A stretch of DNA of 64,000 nucleotides, taken from Betaproteobacteria bacterium. GTDB taxonomy: Bacteria > Pseudomonadota > Gammaproteobacteria > Burkholderiales > SG8-39. A model generated the notes under the pieces. That model was not told the origin of the DNA. It did not search any database and saw only the letters and a program-made list of their open reading frames with translations. How positions within the stretch are numbered: the first letter of the stretch is position 1; every line of letters starts with the position of its first letter. The position numbers and the translations under genes are program-made. Below are positions 1 through 7,212 of the stretch, piece by piece. Location: contig VBCA01000015.1 of assembly GCA_005881575.1 (NCBI GenBank), positions 1-64,000 on the forward strand. Reading direction: 5' to 3'.

Positions 1-86
1 CAGCGCGTCGTGCCGGCGGACAGGTCGAGGTCGCACTCGAATCGAACGGCGCCGCAATGGCAACTGCCTTTGTAGGTTCTCATCAT
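1..86 (-). CDS. GFA/CENP-V family protein, N-terminal fragment
   Basis: Only the first 28 or so codons lie in the window; the gene runs off the left edge. The start is the first of two consecutive ATGs, preceded by GGGAG about seven bases upstream. The N-terminus reads [19 protein letters not shown], and the SCHCGAV stretch is the hallmark zinc-binding opening of the glutathione-dependent formaldehyde-activating (GFA) fold. Most members have no proven substrate, so a formaldehyde role is not implied. It lies on the same strand as, and just downstream of, the LysE-type exporter gene. Confidence 0.8.
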   Translation of the reverse strand, partial: MMRTYKGSCHCGAVRFECDLDLSAGTTR

Positions 87-108
87 TCGAAGTCTCCCGT
101 GAGGCCCG

Positions 109-738
109 TCATTGCTTGCTTGCCGCCAGCCGCAGGCCGAGAACGATGAAGAGCGCGCCCGACGCCTGCGAGAGGCCGCGAAGCGCACGCGGGCGGCCGG
201 CGAAGAAACTCCGCACGCGCGAGGCGCCGAGTGCCAGAACGAGGCACCAAGCGGTTCCGGTGGTAAGAAAGGTAAGTCCCAGGACCAGGAACGCACCGAC
301 CTTCGCGGGGCTTTCCGGCTCGATGAATTGGGGCATCAGCGCAAGAAAAAACAAGGCCACTTTGGGGTTGAGCACGTTGGTGAGCATGCCCTGGCGGAAC
401 GCCGTCCAGGTATCGACCGAGTCTGCGATGTCGGTCGCTCCGAAGGCCGCCGTGCGCGTGATCAGCATGCGAACGCCGAGGTAGACGAGATATACCGCTC
501 CGGCGACTTTCAGGACGAGGAACGCGGACGCCGACGTCGCGAGGACAGCCGACAATCCGAGCGCCGCCGCGAGCGTGTGGACGACCGAGCCGGCGCTGAT
601 GCCCAGCGCCGAGGCGAGGCCGATCCGCCGGCCCCGGGCGATGCTGCGGCCGAGAATGTACAAAGTGTCCTGACCGGGCGTGAGATTCAGCAATACGCCG
701 GTCGCGACGAACAGCCAGTAATCGTGGATGCCGAGCAT
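109..738 (-). CDS. LysE/RhtB family amino-acid exporter
   Basis: A 209-residue inner-membrane protein with about six hydrophobic segments, the usual size for the LysE/RhtB family that exports amino acids or related metabolites. The N-terminal [15 protein letters not shown] segment corresponds to the family's conserved TPGP(D/N) motif, here with Q in place of the second P. The ATG at 738 is preferred over the in-frame TTG at 744 because GAGG lies eight bases before the ATG. The DUF488 gene ends ten bases upstream on the same strand, so the two are probably cotranscribed. The substrate cannot be read from the sequence. Confidence 0.85.
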   Translation of the reverse strand: MLGIHDYWLFVATGVLLNLTPGQDTLYILGRSIARGRRIGLASALGISAGSVVHTLAAALGLSAVLATSASAFLVLKVAGAVYLVYLGVRMLITRTAAFGATDIADSVDTWTAFRQGMLTNVLNPKVALFFLALMPQFIEPESPAKVGAFLVLGLTFLTTGTAWCLVLALGASRVRSFFAGRPRALRGLSQASGALFIVLGLRLAASKQ

Positions 739-748
739 CGTCAATGCC

Positions 749-1135
749 TCACATTACCTTGGCACCGCGCGCAACGAGCAGCGCGCGCAGGACCGAGCGA
801 TGACAGCGTGATTCGTCGGGGCAATAGCAACCGACCGAGAACTCGGTCCGATGAGAGAGAGCGGCGAGGAGGTCGAGCGTCGCCCTGTTCTCAGCGGTGG
901 TCATCTCGGCACGGTACTTTTTCATGAAGCGGTCCCATTCGCGCCCGCTCCTCGCACCCTGCGCGAGCTTGACCAGCGCGGCGCTGGGGGCGAGTGTCGG
1001 CAGCCAGACGTCGTAGAAGTTCTTGGACGCGTACTCGCTCTTCTTCACGCCGCGAGGAGGCCGCCTCACCGTGCCGATGCGCAGGCCCTCGCCCGGGGAT
1101 CGATCGGAACCGAGTTGAACGATTCGAAGGGTCAT
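749..1135 (-). CDS. DUF488 family protein
   Basis: A 128-residue soluble protein of the DUF488 (YeaO-like) family. The features seen are the early RPPRGV motif, a W.P.LAPS block, the W-x-x-F-x-x-x-Y region (WDRFMKKY) and a C-terminal CYCPDESRCHRSVL segment. The last segment has the closely spaced Cys and His residues seen in the family, which suggests a redox or metal role, although the function is unknown. The start at 1135 has GGGA eight bases upstream; an in-frame ATG at 1174 would add 13 residues but has no good ribosome site. It is followed by the LysE-type gene. Confidence 0.75.
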   Translation of the reverse strand: MTLRIVQLGSDRSPGEGLRIGTVRRPPRGVKKSEYASKNFYDVWLPTLAPSAALVKLAQGARSGREWDRFMKKYRAEMTTAENRATLDLLAALSHRTEFSVGCYCPDESRCHRSVLRALLVARGAKVM

Positions 1136-1244
1136 TGTCCATTCCCAGAACGCGTCGTCGTGAAATTCCATCATGGGTGCTCATTGTCACCTTCGTCAAG
1201 AGCGACGAGAAAATACGCCGGCAATTGTGTCCGCGTCGAACTGG

Positions 1245-1670
1245 CTAATGCTCGCGTTCAGCGCGCGCGTCCCGCTCCGGCGCGCGTTCGCTCTCGAACG
1301 CGGGGTTGGACCGCTTCAGCCCGAGAACCGCTTTGGCGCTGAAAAACCCCGCGGCGGCCGAGGACACGAAGCTGCCGATCCCCACGACGAGCCATATGTA
1401 GTAGGTAACGCCGCTCTCGGTCAAGGCGAGGAACATCGCGGAGCCGAGAAGGGCGATCGGCAGGGAGACCAGAGAAGTGGTGACGATCCAGCGCTGCGGA
1501 AGAAACGCAGCAAACAACGCGGAGGCGAATGCGAGTGCCAGGACGGCGGAAGCCGCTACAAACACCGGACTGGCGCCAATCGGCGCCGTTCTTGCGGCCC
1601 AGAGCACGAAAAAGGGCGCAAAGATCCCGATAGCCGCGGCTGCGGTATAGACGGCGTAGGCTTTAAGCAC
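1245..1670 (-). CDS. hypothetical membrane protein
   Basis: A 141-residue protein with four hydrophobic stretches and a charged C-terminal tail (ESERAPERDARAEREH). I recognise no family. The GTG start at 1670 lies two bases after the TGA of the preceding small membrane protein, so the pair looks translationally coupled. An upstream extension in the same frame exists but is antisense-like, Arg-rich and overlaps the neighbour, so it is rejected. The likely location is the inner membrane; the pair may form one complex, which is inference only. Confidence 0.6.
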   Translation of the reverse strand: MLKAYAVYTAAAAIGIFAPFFVLWAARTAPIGASPVFVAASAVLALAFASALFAAFLPQRWIVTTSLVSLPIALLGSAMFLALTESGVTYYIWLVVGIGSFVSSAAAGFFSAKAVLGLKRSNPAFESERAPERDARAEREH

Positions 1671-1672
1671 GG

Positions 1673-1900
1673 TCAGTCTTTGTCTTCCGTCTGTCTTTCG
1701 GCGATCGTCCACGTCACCACGCCGAGCACCACTCCCACCCCGGCGAGAAAGCCCCAGAACCAGACGAAATCTCCAGCGCCGGCCGCCTGCGCCGGGTCGG
1801 TGATGTCTGCGAGCGACTTGAGCGCGTCGACTGCAAACCACAGGCACACAGCCGCGAACACGAACGAGAAGAGCGCAGCGAGCTTGACGGAGATCTGCAT
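1673..1900 (-). CDS. small hypothetical membrane protein
   Basis: A 75-residue protein with two predicted transmembrane segments, one at the N-terminus (about residues 5-24) and one near the C-terminus (about 45-66), separated by a short polar loop. No family is recognised. The ATG at 1900 begins the hydrophobic part, but its upstream region lacks a clear ribosome site; an in-frame start at 1969 would run into the end of the GNAT gene. It is coupled to the 141-residue membrane protein downstream. Confidence 0.55.
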   Translation of the reverse strand: MQISVKLAALFSFVFAAVCLWFAVDALKSLADITDPAQAAGAGDFVWFWGFLAGVGVVLGVVTWTIAERQTEDKD

Positions 1901-1929
1901 GGAGAACACGTCGCTACGCTTAGCGGGGT

Positions 1930-2451
1930 TCAGCGATCCGCCGAAGCGCGCCGCCGGCCCTCCATCCATCGCCGATCGGCGAGCACGACTGACGTCTCGA
2001 TCTGTCTCTGCGGGATCGACCAGTATGTCCGCAGCAGCCGATCCTTGACGCCGTTCGGGACGACAGCGAATCCGTTCCGACGATAGAATTCAATGGCCCA
2101 AGACGCATCCGCCCAGGTCCCGATCAGGATGGGCTTGTCGACGAGGCCTTCCACATGATGCAGGAGCGTTGTTCCTACGCCCATCCGCTGTGTGGTTCGC
2201 GCGACATACGCGTGGCGCACCAAGGCGACATCTCCTTTGTCCTGAATCCCCATCACCCCCAGCAGGCGTCCCTCCTGCTCTGCCACCCAGAAAACGACGC
2301 CGCCGGCGATCTCCTCCATCAATTCGTCCGTCGGCATGTAGGGTTCGCGCCACCGGTCGGCCGGTATCACTCCACGATAGGCCTGCGCAGCATCGTTGAC
2401 GATCGCCAGCATCGCGGCCAAGTCCGCCTCCACGCTTTTTCGGATCAGCAC
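1930..2451 (-). CDS. GNAT family N-acetyltransferase
   Basis: A 173-residue acetyl-CoA-dependent acyltransferase. It opens with IRKSVEADLAAM, carries the beta-strand 4 region VALVRHAYVARTTQRMGVGT, which contains the acetyl-CoA pyrophosphate loop (Q/R-x-x-G-x-G/A type, here QRMGVG), and ends with the typical FYRRNGF helix-strand element. No ATG precedes the conserved region, so GTG at 2451 is the chosen start. The acceptor substrate is unknown. It lies between the VOC gene and the small membrane proteins on the same strand. Confidence 0.8.
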   Translation of the reverse strand: MLIRKSVEADLAAMLAIVNDAAQAYRGVIPADRWREPYMPTDELMEEIAGGVVFWVAEQEGRLLGVMGIQDKGDVALVRHAYVARTTQRMGVGTTLLHHVEGLVDKPILIGTWADASWAIEFYRRNGFAVVPNGVKDRLLRTYWSIPQRQIETSVVLADRRWMEGRRRASADR

Positions 2452-2483
2452 GATTCGGTTCGCAGAGTCTGTCGGCGGACCCT

Positions 2484-2948
2484 TCAGCCCAGCGACGCGA
2501 AGCCCGGATTGAAAGCGACTTCCCACAAGTGACCGTCCGGATCCTGGAAGTAGCCTGCGTAGCCGCCATAGAAAGTCGGCTGCGCCGGTTTGACGATTTT
2601 CGCGCCCGCCTGCTCTGCCTGACGCATGACGGCGTCCACTTCGTGCTGCGATGACACGTTGTGGCCGATGGAAAACTCGATCGCACTTGATGCCCGCAGG
2701 GGCAGACCGCTGTCCGCAGAAAGGCTTTTGCGCGGCCACAGAGCCAGCTTCAGGCCCGACTGCAGATTGAAGAAAGCGACTGCGCCATTCTCGAACTCCG
2801 TGCCGATGATGCCCTTCGTGCTGAAGCCGAGACCATCCCGGTAGAAAGCGACGGCGCGTTCGAGATCGTCGACGCCGAGGGTAAGTAGAGTGATATGAGG
2901 GTTCATTGAGGGGTGGGGCTCGCGGCCATACGGCCTGTCATTTTCCAT
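2484..2948 (-). CDS. VOC family (glyoxalase/bleomycin-resistance fold) protein
   Basis: A 154-residue vicinal-oxygen-chelate protein. The beta-alpha-beta-beta-beta modules are visible: ITLLTLGVDDLERAVAFYRDGLGF near the start and AGYFQDPDGHLWEVAFNP near the end. The latter holds the Glu that usually ligates metal. The start at 2948 has AAGGGAAAA upstream and overlaps the preceding gene by 11 bases; an alternative ATG at 2906 starts exactly where family conservation begins. The enzymatic activity is not predictable. Confidence 0.8.
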   Translation of the reverse strand: MENDRPYGREPHPSMNPHITLLTLGVDDLERAVAFYRDGLGFSTKGIIGTEFENGAVAFFNLQSGLKLALWPRKSLSADSGLPLRASSAIEFSIGHNVSSQHEVDAVMRQAEQAGAKIVKPAQPTFYGGYAGYFQDPDGHLWEVAFNPGFASLG

Positions 2949-3312
2949 CGAGTTTTCCCTTGACCTCGGAGTCGGAGAGCTCATGGCCAATCCAAACGAC
3001 AACCTTCCCTGCCCCTGCTCCCACAGCCAATTCACGAAATGCGCGCTCTTCAATTTCGCTAAGACCGCCATCGGTCATTTCCAGGGGCTGTATGACAACT
3101 CCCGGCGAAGCCGTGAAGAGACCTTTTCCAATTACTTTCCCCATCGCTTCCTTGAGCGCAGTCTGTGCCCCTCGAAACTGGCCGACAAGGAGGCGAGTCG
3201 TAGTGAATCCGGGCGTCGGCGTCACATCAGCTTCCGCGCCCGTGCCAATGTTCTTCAGGCGAAATCGGTTCTTCGATACTCGAACATAAATAGCGTTCGA
3301 AAATGCACTCAT
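2938..3312 (-). CDS. YjaA-like stress protein
   Basis: A 124-residue protein that aligns from memory with Escherichia coli YjaA. Shared elements are an opening hydrophobic/basic strand (YVRVSKNRFRL), an F-x-x-x-RLLV-x-x-F segment, the strongly matching LEMTDGGLSEIEERAFREL block and a C-terminal LSDSEV. YjaA is a stress-related protein of unknown mechanism, best known as a phylogroup marker in E. coli. The gene's end overlaps the VOC start. The region upstream (3313-3571) holds no gene I can support. Confidence 0.7.
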   Translation of the reverse strand: MSAFSNAIYVRVSKNRFRLKNIGTGAEADVTPTPGFTTTRLLVGQFRGAQTALKEAMGKVIGKGLFTASPGVVIQPLEMTDGGLSEIEERAFRELAVGAGAGKVVVWIGHELSDSEVKGKLDGK

Positions 3313-3571
3313 ATCACTCGTGGGTGGCCGTATGACGGACGAAACTAACCGGCTCTGGGTTGAGAAAGAGGTTGGGCTTCACTCCTTATGCGGTGCCGAG
3401 GAGAACGTAAAACTCGTGCCACGTTTCCAGCTGATGAGTCCACGCTTCGTTCATGCGGAGGCCTATCGTTGGCTCAGCTGGCGCCACTATGAGTGCCAAG
3501 ATCATACGCCCGGTCATTGTTGTCGAGTTTTCTCGCTCATGGGTTTTCAGGCTCTCGTAACGGTATGGTCC

Positions 3572-4450
3572 TCACACCGAACGCTGCTGCTTGTCCTTCT
3601 CGTTCTGCGCCTTGATCGCGGCGCGCGCCTTTTCCCAGTCGGCGTCGGTCCAGGCGAAGAGCTCGTTGAACGAGCCGCCGTTGACGAGGCAGGCGGCGCC
3701 GTCGACGGCGATGGTCTGGCCGGTGAGGAACTCGCAGCCGTCCGCCATGAGGAAGGCGGCGAGGTTCTGCAGCTCTTCCATTTTCCCCGCGCGCCGCATC
3801 GGGTTGACCGCCGCGGCGTCCCTGCCCGCGTCGCGGCCGGGCGCAAGGCGCTTGCCGGCGCCTTCGGTCGGGAAGATTCCCGGGGCGATGGCGTTGAGGC
3901 GGATCCCGTAGCGGCCCCATTCGACCGCGAGCGACTGCGTCATGACGTGCACGCCCGCCTTCGACATCGCCGAAGGCACGACGAACGGCGATCCCGTCCA
4001 CACCCAGGTGACGACGATCGAGATGATCGAGCCCTTGTGACCGCCCGCGATCCAGCGCCTGCCGACCGCGTGCGTGACGTAGAAGGTGCCGTGCAGCACG
4101 GTGTTCGCGATGGCGTCGAAGCCGCGCGGGGAGAGGTCCTCGCTGCGCGAGATGAAGTTGCCCGCGGCGTTGTTGAGGAGCCCGGTGAGCGGCCCGCCGT
4201 CGTCAAAGATCGCCTGCACCATCGCGTCCACGCCTTCCGCGTCGCGGATGTCCGCGGTGTGGCATTTCACCGCGCCGCCGTGCTTTGCGGTGAGATCGGC
4301 GGCGGTCCTTTCCAGCGGTTCCCTGCGCCGCCCGCAGATGTGGAGCTCGGCGCCGAGCTCGAGGTACTTCGCCGCCATCTCGCGGCCGAGCCCGGTGCCG
4401 CCGCCGGTGACGAGGATGCGCTTGCCCTTGAGAAGGTCTTTGCGGAACAC
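3572..4450 (-). CDS. SDR family oxidoreductase, 2,4-dienoyl-CoA reductase type
   Basis: A 292-residue Rossmann-fold short-chain dehydrogenase. TGGGTGLG near residue 17 binds NADP(H) and NNAAGNF is the NNAG motif. The usual YxxxK active site reads FVVPSAMSKAGV, so the Tyr is absent while the Lys is kept. Mitochondrial-type 2,4-dienoyl-CoA reductases show the same arrangement and share the NNAAGNFIS and LAVEWGRYGIR signatures, which is why that call is preferred over a generic SDR. It would remove dienoyl intermediates of unsaturated fatty-acid oxidation. The start is GTG, three bases after the stop of the oxidoreductase upstream. Confidence 0.8.
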   Translation of the reverse strand: MFRKDLLKGKRILVTGGGTGLGREMAAKYLELGAELHICGRRREPLERTAADLTAKHGGAVKCHTADIRDAEGVDAMVQAIFDDGGPLTGLLNNAAGNFISRSEDLSPRGFDAIANTVLHGTFYVTHAVGRRWIAGGHKGSIISIVVTWVWTGSPFVVPSAMSKAGVHVMTQSLAVEWGRYGIRLNAIAPGIFPTEGAGKRLAPGRDAGRDAAAVNPMRRAGKMEELQNLAAFLMADGCEFLTGQTIAVDGAACLVNGGSFNELFAWTDADWEKARAAIKAQNEKDKQQRSV

Positions 4451-4453
4451 GGT

Positions 4454-5449
4454 CTAGACGGTCAATACGATCTTGCCGATGTGAGCGCTCGATTCCATCA
4501 GCTCGTGCGCCTTCGCGGCTTCGGCGAGCGGAAAGGTCTTGTAGACGACCGCCTTGATCCTGCCGGCCTCGATCAGCGGCCAGACTTTCTCGCGCAGGTT
4601 CCTTGCGATCGCCCCCTTGAACTCGACCGGGCGCGGGCGCAGCGCGGACCCCGTGACCGTCAAGCGCCGGCGCAGGATGTCGCTCAAGTAGAGCGTCGCC
4701 TTGCTTCCGCCGAGGAAGGCGATGATGACGATGCGGCCGTCGTCGGCGAGGCATTTCAGCTCGCGGTCGATGTAGTCGCCGCCGACCATGTCGAGGATCA
4801 CATCGACGCCCTTGCCGGCGGTCGCTTCCTTCACCGCGGCGACGAAATCCTCGGTCTTGTAGTCGATGGCGCGGTCGGCGCCGAGCTTCACGCAGGCCTC
4901 GCACTTCTCCGCGCTGCCCGCCGTCGCGAACACCTTGTGGCCGAAGGCTTTCACGATCTGGATCGCGGCGACGCCGATGCCGCTCGATCCCCCCTGCACG
5001 AGGAAGGACTCGCCGGGCTTGATGGCGGCGCGATCGAATACGTTGCTCCACACGGTGAAGAAGGTCTCGGGCAGGGACGCGGCTTCGACGGGGGTCATGC
5101 CTTTCGGAATCGGCAGGCACTGCGGAGCGGGCGCCGTGCAGTACTCGGCGTAGCCGCCGCCCTGGACGAGCGCGGTCACCCTATCGCCGACGCGCCATCT
5201 CGCGACGCTTTCGCCGATCGCGGCGATGCTGCCCGCGAGCTCCAGGCCCGGAATGTCGGACGCGCCGGGCGGCACCGGATAGTTGCCGGCGCGCTGCATG
5301 GTATCGGGGCGGTTGACGCCTGCGGCGGCGACCTTGACGAGAAGCTCGCCCTGCTTCGGCCGCGGAACGGGGCGCGTGGCGATTTTCAGCACCTCGGGCC
5401 CTCCCGGCTGGGTGATCTCGACCACGCGCATGGTTTCCGGGATCGTCAT
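4454..5449 (-). CDS. NAD(P)H quinone oxidoreductase, PIG3/TP53I3 type
   Basis: A 331-residue zinc-independent medium-chain dehydrogenase/reductase. It begins MRVVEITQPGGPEVL, has a GroES-like N-terminal domain with AAGVNRPDTMQRAG, and a cofactor domain with VQGGSSGIGVAAIQIVKA. The Cys ligands of the structural zinc loop of alcohol dehydrogenases are missing, as in the quinone oxidoreductase branch. TP53I3-like enzymes reduce quinones with NADPH. The ATG at 5449 has AGGG about eight bases upstream. It sits three bases ahead of the dienoyl-CoA-reductase-like gene, so the two probably form an operon. Confidence 0.85.
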   Translation of the reverse strand: MTIPETMRVVEITQPGGPEVLKIATRPVPRPKQGELLVKVAAAGVNRPDTMQRAGNYPVPPGASDIPGLELAGSIAAIGESVARWRVGDRVTALVQGGGYAEYCTAPAPQCLPIPKGMTPVEAASLPETFFTVWSNVFDRAAIKPGESFLVQGGSSGIGVAAIQIVKAFGHKVFATAGSAEKCEACVKLGADRAIDYKTEDFVAAVKEATAGKGVDVILDMVGGDYIDRELKCLADDGRIVIIAFLGGSKATLYLSDILRRRLTVTGSALRPRPVEFKGAIARNLREKVWPLIEAGRIKAVVYKTFPLAEAAKAHELMESSAHIGKIVLTV

Positions 5450-5523
5450 GTCCGGACCCTGAAAGGAAGAGCGATTATCGCATTTCGCTTCCTACAACAC
5501 AGGGATCTCGGACTTGACGACTT

Positions 5524-5808
5524 CTAAGATTCTTTTTTGAAATTACCCTTGGGTCCGGCTCTGCGTTTTTCAAAATCGCCCTTGGGTCCAAGTCTCCGAT
5601 TGAAGTAAGCCGCCCGGAACCCCATTGAATACTCGTCAATTCCGACAGACGCCTCCTCTGGCAGTTTTCTTCGCCGTCTGCGCCAGGCTTCACCATCGAC
5701 ATAGCCTTCCGCAAACTCAAGTGACCAGCCGTATTGTTCCGCTAGCACCTGGGCCTTTTCCTTGGACAGGATTGGGACGTGCATACAATCCCGGTTTTTT
5801 TCGGTCAT
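5524..5808 (-). CDS. hypothetical protein with duplicated C-terminal segment
   Basis: A 94-residue soluble protein of unknown function. The central part (LEFAEGYVDGEAWRRRR, then GIDEYSMGFRAAYF) resembles small uncharacterised proteins I recall from betaproteobacteria, but no domain name can be assigned. The last 22 residues contain a direct duplication, LGPKGDFEKR followed by AGPKGNFKKE, encoded by a 33-base period repeat. The ATG at 5808 gives the most natural N-terminus; an in-frame start at 5850 adds 14 residues. Confidence 0.55.
   Translation of the reverse strand: MTEKNRDCMHVPILSKEKAQVLAEQYGWSLEFAEGYVDGEAWRRRRRKLPEEASVGIDEYSMGFRAAYFNRRLGPKGDFEKRRAGPKGNFKKES
5533..5592. repeat. 33-bp-period tandem repeat inside coding sequence
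   Basis: Two 27-base copies at 5533-5559 and 5566-5592 share the core ACCCTTGGGTCC or GCCCTTGGGTCC and flanking T-rich bases. They encode the repeated GPKG(D/N)F segment at the end of the 94-residue protein. A recent duplication is likely because the DNA, not just the protein, is similar. Confidence 0.7.
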
Positions 5809-5933
5809 GGTTCGATACGCCAGGCAAAGGGGTTCCCCACCGTGTGACACGTTCGCTGGCGCAAAAAAGTTCCATCGGCAGCAGCGCCTGCAAAACCATC
5901 GGTTTTCGTGAATATCGCTAGAATGGCGGCGCC

Positions 5934-7052
5934 GTGCCGCCGTCCCATGAGACCTCCATCGGAATCGCCCTCGACGAAGTCGACACGCCCGCGCTCGTTC
6001 TCGATCTGGATGCCCTCGAGCGCAACCTCCAGCGCATGGCGGACGCGGTGAAGGGCAGCGGCGTGCGCCTGCGCCCGCACGCGAAGAGCCACAAGTGCGC
6101 CGAGATCGCCCGGGCGCAGATCGCCGCGGGGGCGGTCGGCGTGTGCTGCCAGAAGGTGAGCGAGGCCGAGGCGCTGGTCGCGGGCGGTGTCGCCGACGTG
6201 CTCGTGACGAACGAGATCGTGGGAAAGCAGAAACTTGCGCGCCTCGCCCGACTTGTGCGCCAGGCCAAGGTCGGCGTTCTGGCCGACGACGCGGGCAACG
6301 TAGCCGATCTGGACGCCGCGGCGCGCGCCGAAGGCGTGCGGATCGAGGTGCTGGTCGAGATCGACGTGGGTGCGCATCGTTGCGGTATCGAGCCGGGTGA
6401 ACCGGCGCTCGCGCTCGCGCGCCGCATCGCGGCCAGCCGGAATCTTCGCTTTGCCGGCCTGCACGCCTACCACGGGTCCGCTCAGCACGTTCGCGCCCCC
6501 GCGCAGCGTCGCGCGGCGATCGCCGCCGCGGCGGAAAAAGCGACGCTCACGAAAACGCTGATCGAAAGAGCCGGAATCGCCTGCGAAACGGTCACCGGCG
6601 CGGGCACCGGGACTTTCATGCTCGAGAGCGCGAGCCGCGTCTACAACGAGATCCAGCCGGGCTCCTACGTGTTCATGGACGCCGACTACAACCGCAACGT
6701 CTGGGAAGAGGGCTGGCCGCGCTTCGAGCAGAGCCTTTTCGTGCTGGCCACGGTGATGAGCGCGCCCGCGCCGGATCGCGCGGTGCTCGATGCCGGGCTC
6801 AAGGCTTCGAGCGTGGACTCCGGGCTGCCGCAGGTGCACGAGCGGCCGGGCGTGGAGTATGCAAAGGCGTCGGATGAGCACGGCGTGCTGAAGATTTCCG
6901 CGGGCACGATGGCGCCGACGCTCGGCGAGAAGCTGCTCCTCGTGCCGGGCCATTGCGACCCGACCGTGAATCTCTACAACTGGTTCGTGTGCGTGCGCAA
7001 GCGGAAGGTCGAGGCGTTGTGGCCGGTCACTGCGCGCGGCGCGGTGTGGTGA
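5934..7052 (+). CDS. DSD1-family PLP enzyme (D-threonine aldolase / D-serine dehydratase type)
   Basis: A 372-residue fold-type III pyridoxal-phosphate enzyme related to alanine racemase. VDTPALVLDLDALERN opens the barrel and RPHAKSHK carries the PLP lysine (K51). Near the C-terminus, GHCDPTVNLY supplies the metal-binding His and neighbours (H340, C341, D342), which are typical of D-threonine aldolase, D-3-hydroxyaspartate aldolase and DSD1-like D-serine dehydratase. These reactions cannot be told apart here. The start is GTG at 5934, since no ATG precedes the conserved N-terminus in frame. The gene stands alone and converges on the MetE-like gene across a palindromic repeat. Confidence 0.85.
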   Translation: MPPSHETSIGIALDEVDTPALVLDLDALERNLQRMADAVKGSGVRLRPHAKSHKCAEIARAQIAAGAVGVCCQKVSEAEALVAGGVADVLVTNEIVGKQKLARLARLVRQAKVGVLADDAGNVADLDAAARAEGVRIEVLVEIDVGAHRCGIEPGEPALALARRIAASRNLRFAGLHAYHGSAQHVRAPAQRRAAIAAAAEKATLTKTLIERAGIACETVTGAGTGTFMLESASRVYNEIQPGSYVFMDADYNRNVWEEGWPRFEQSLFVLATVMSAPAPDRAVLDAGLKASSVDSGLPQVHERPGVEYAKASDEHGVLKISAGTMAPTLGEKLLLVPGHCDPTVNLYNWFVCVRKRKVEALWPVTARGAVW

Positions 7053-7071
7053 GAGGGCGTTGCGAAACGAT

Positions 7072-7179
7072 TTCCCCTCCTCGTCGAGGAGGGGTGCCGG
7101 CGCAGCCGGCGGGGTGGTAGGTGTGCCTGTCAAACCACCCCGGCGCTCCGCGCCACCCCTCCTTATCCAAGGAGGGGAA
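7072..7179. repeat. REP-like palindromic intergenic element
   Basis: Outer arms TCCCCTCCT (left) and AGGAGGGGA (right) enclose further imperfect inverted segments: GGAGGGGTGCCGGCG...GCCGGCGGGGTGGT pairs with ACCACCCCGGCGCTCCGCGCCACCCCTCC. Smaller hairpins at each end (CCCCTCCTCGTCGAGGAGGGG and CCCCTCCTTATCCAAGGAGGGG) flank the centre. It lies between two converging genes, where it could also end transcription from both sides. Only one copy is seen in this window. Confidence 0.7.
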
Positions 7180-7212
7180 CACAGCTGACCGGCGCGTGGG
7201 CCGGTGCGCCCG

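Noticed and set aside
3313..3571. Search for a gene or RNA in the 259-base gap
   Set aside because: No frame has motifs, ribosome site and length together; no stable hairpin with T-run is present.
3320..5527. 735-residue open frame on the plus strand
   Set aside because: It is antisense to the SDR and quinone oxidoreductase genes, which have clear motifs; its sequence has no protein-like pattern.
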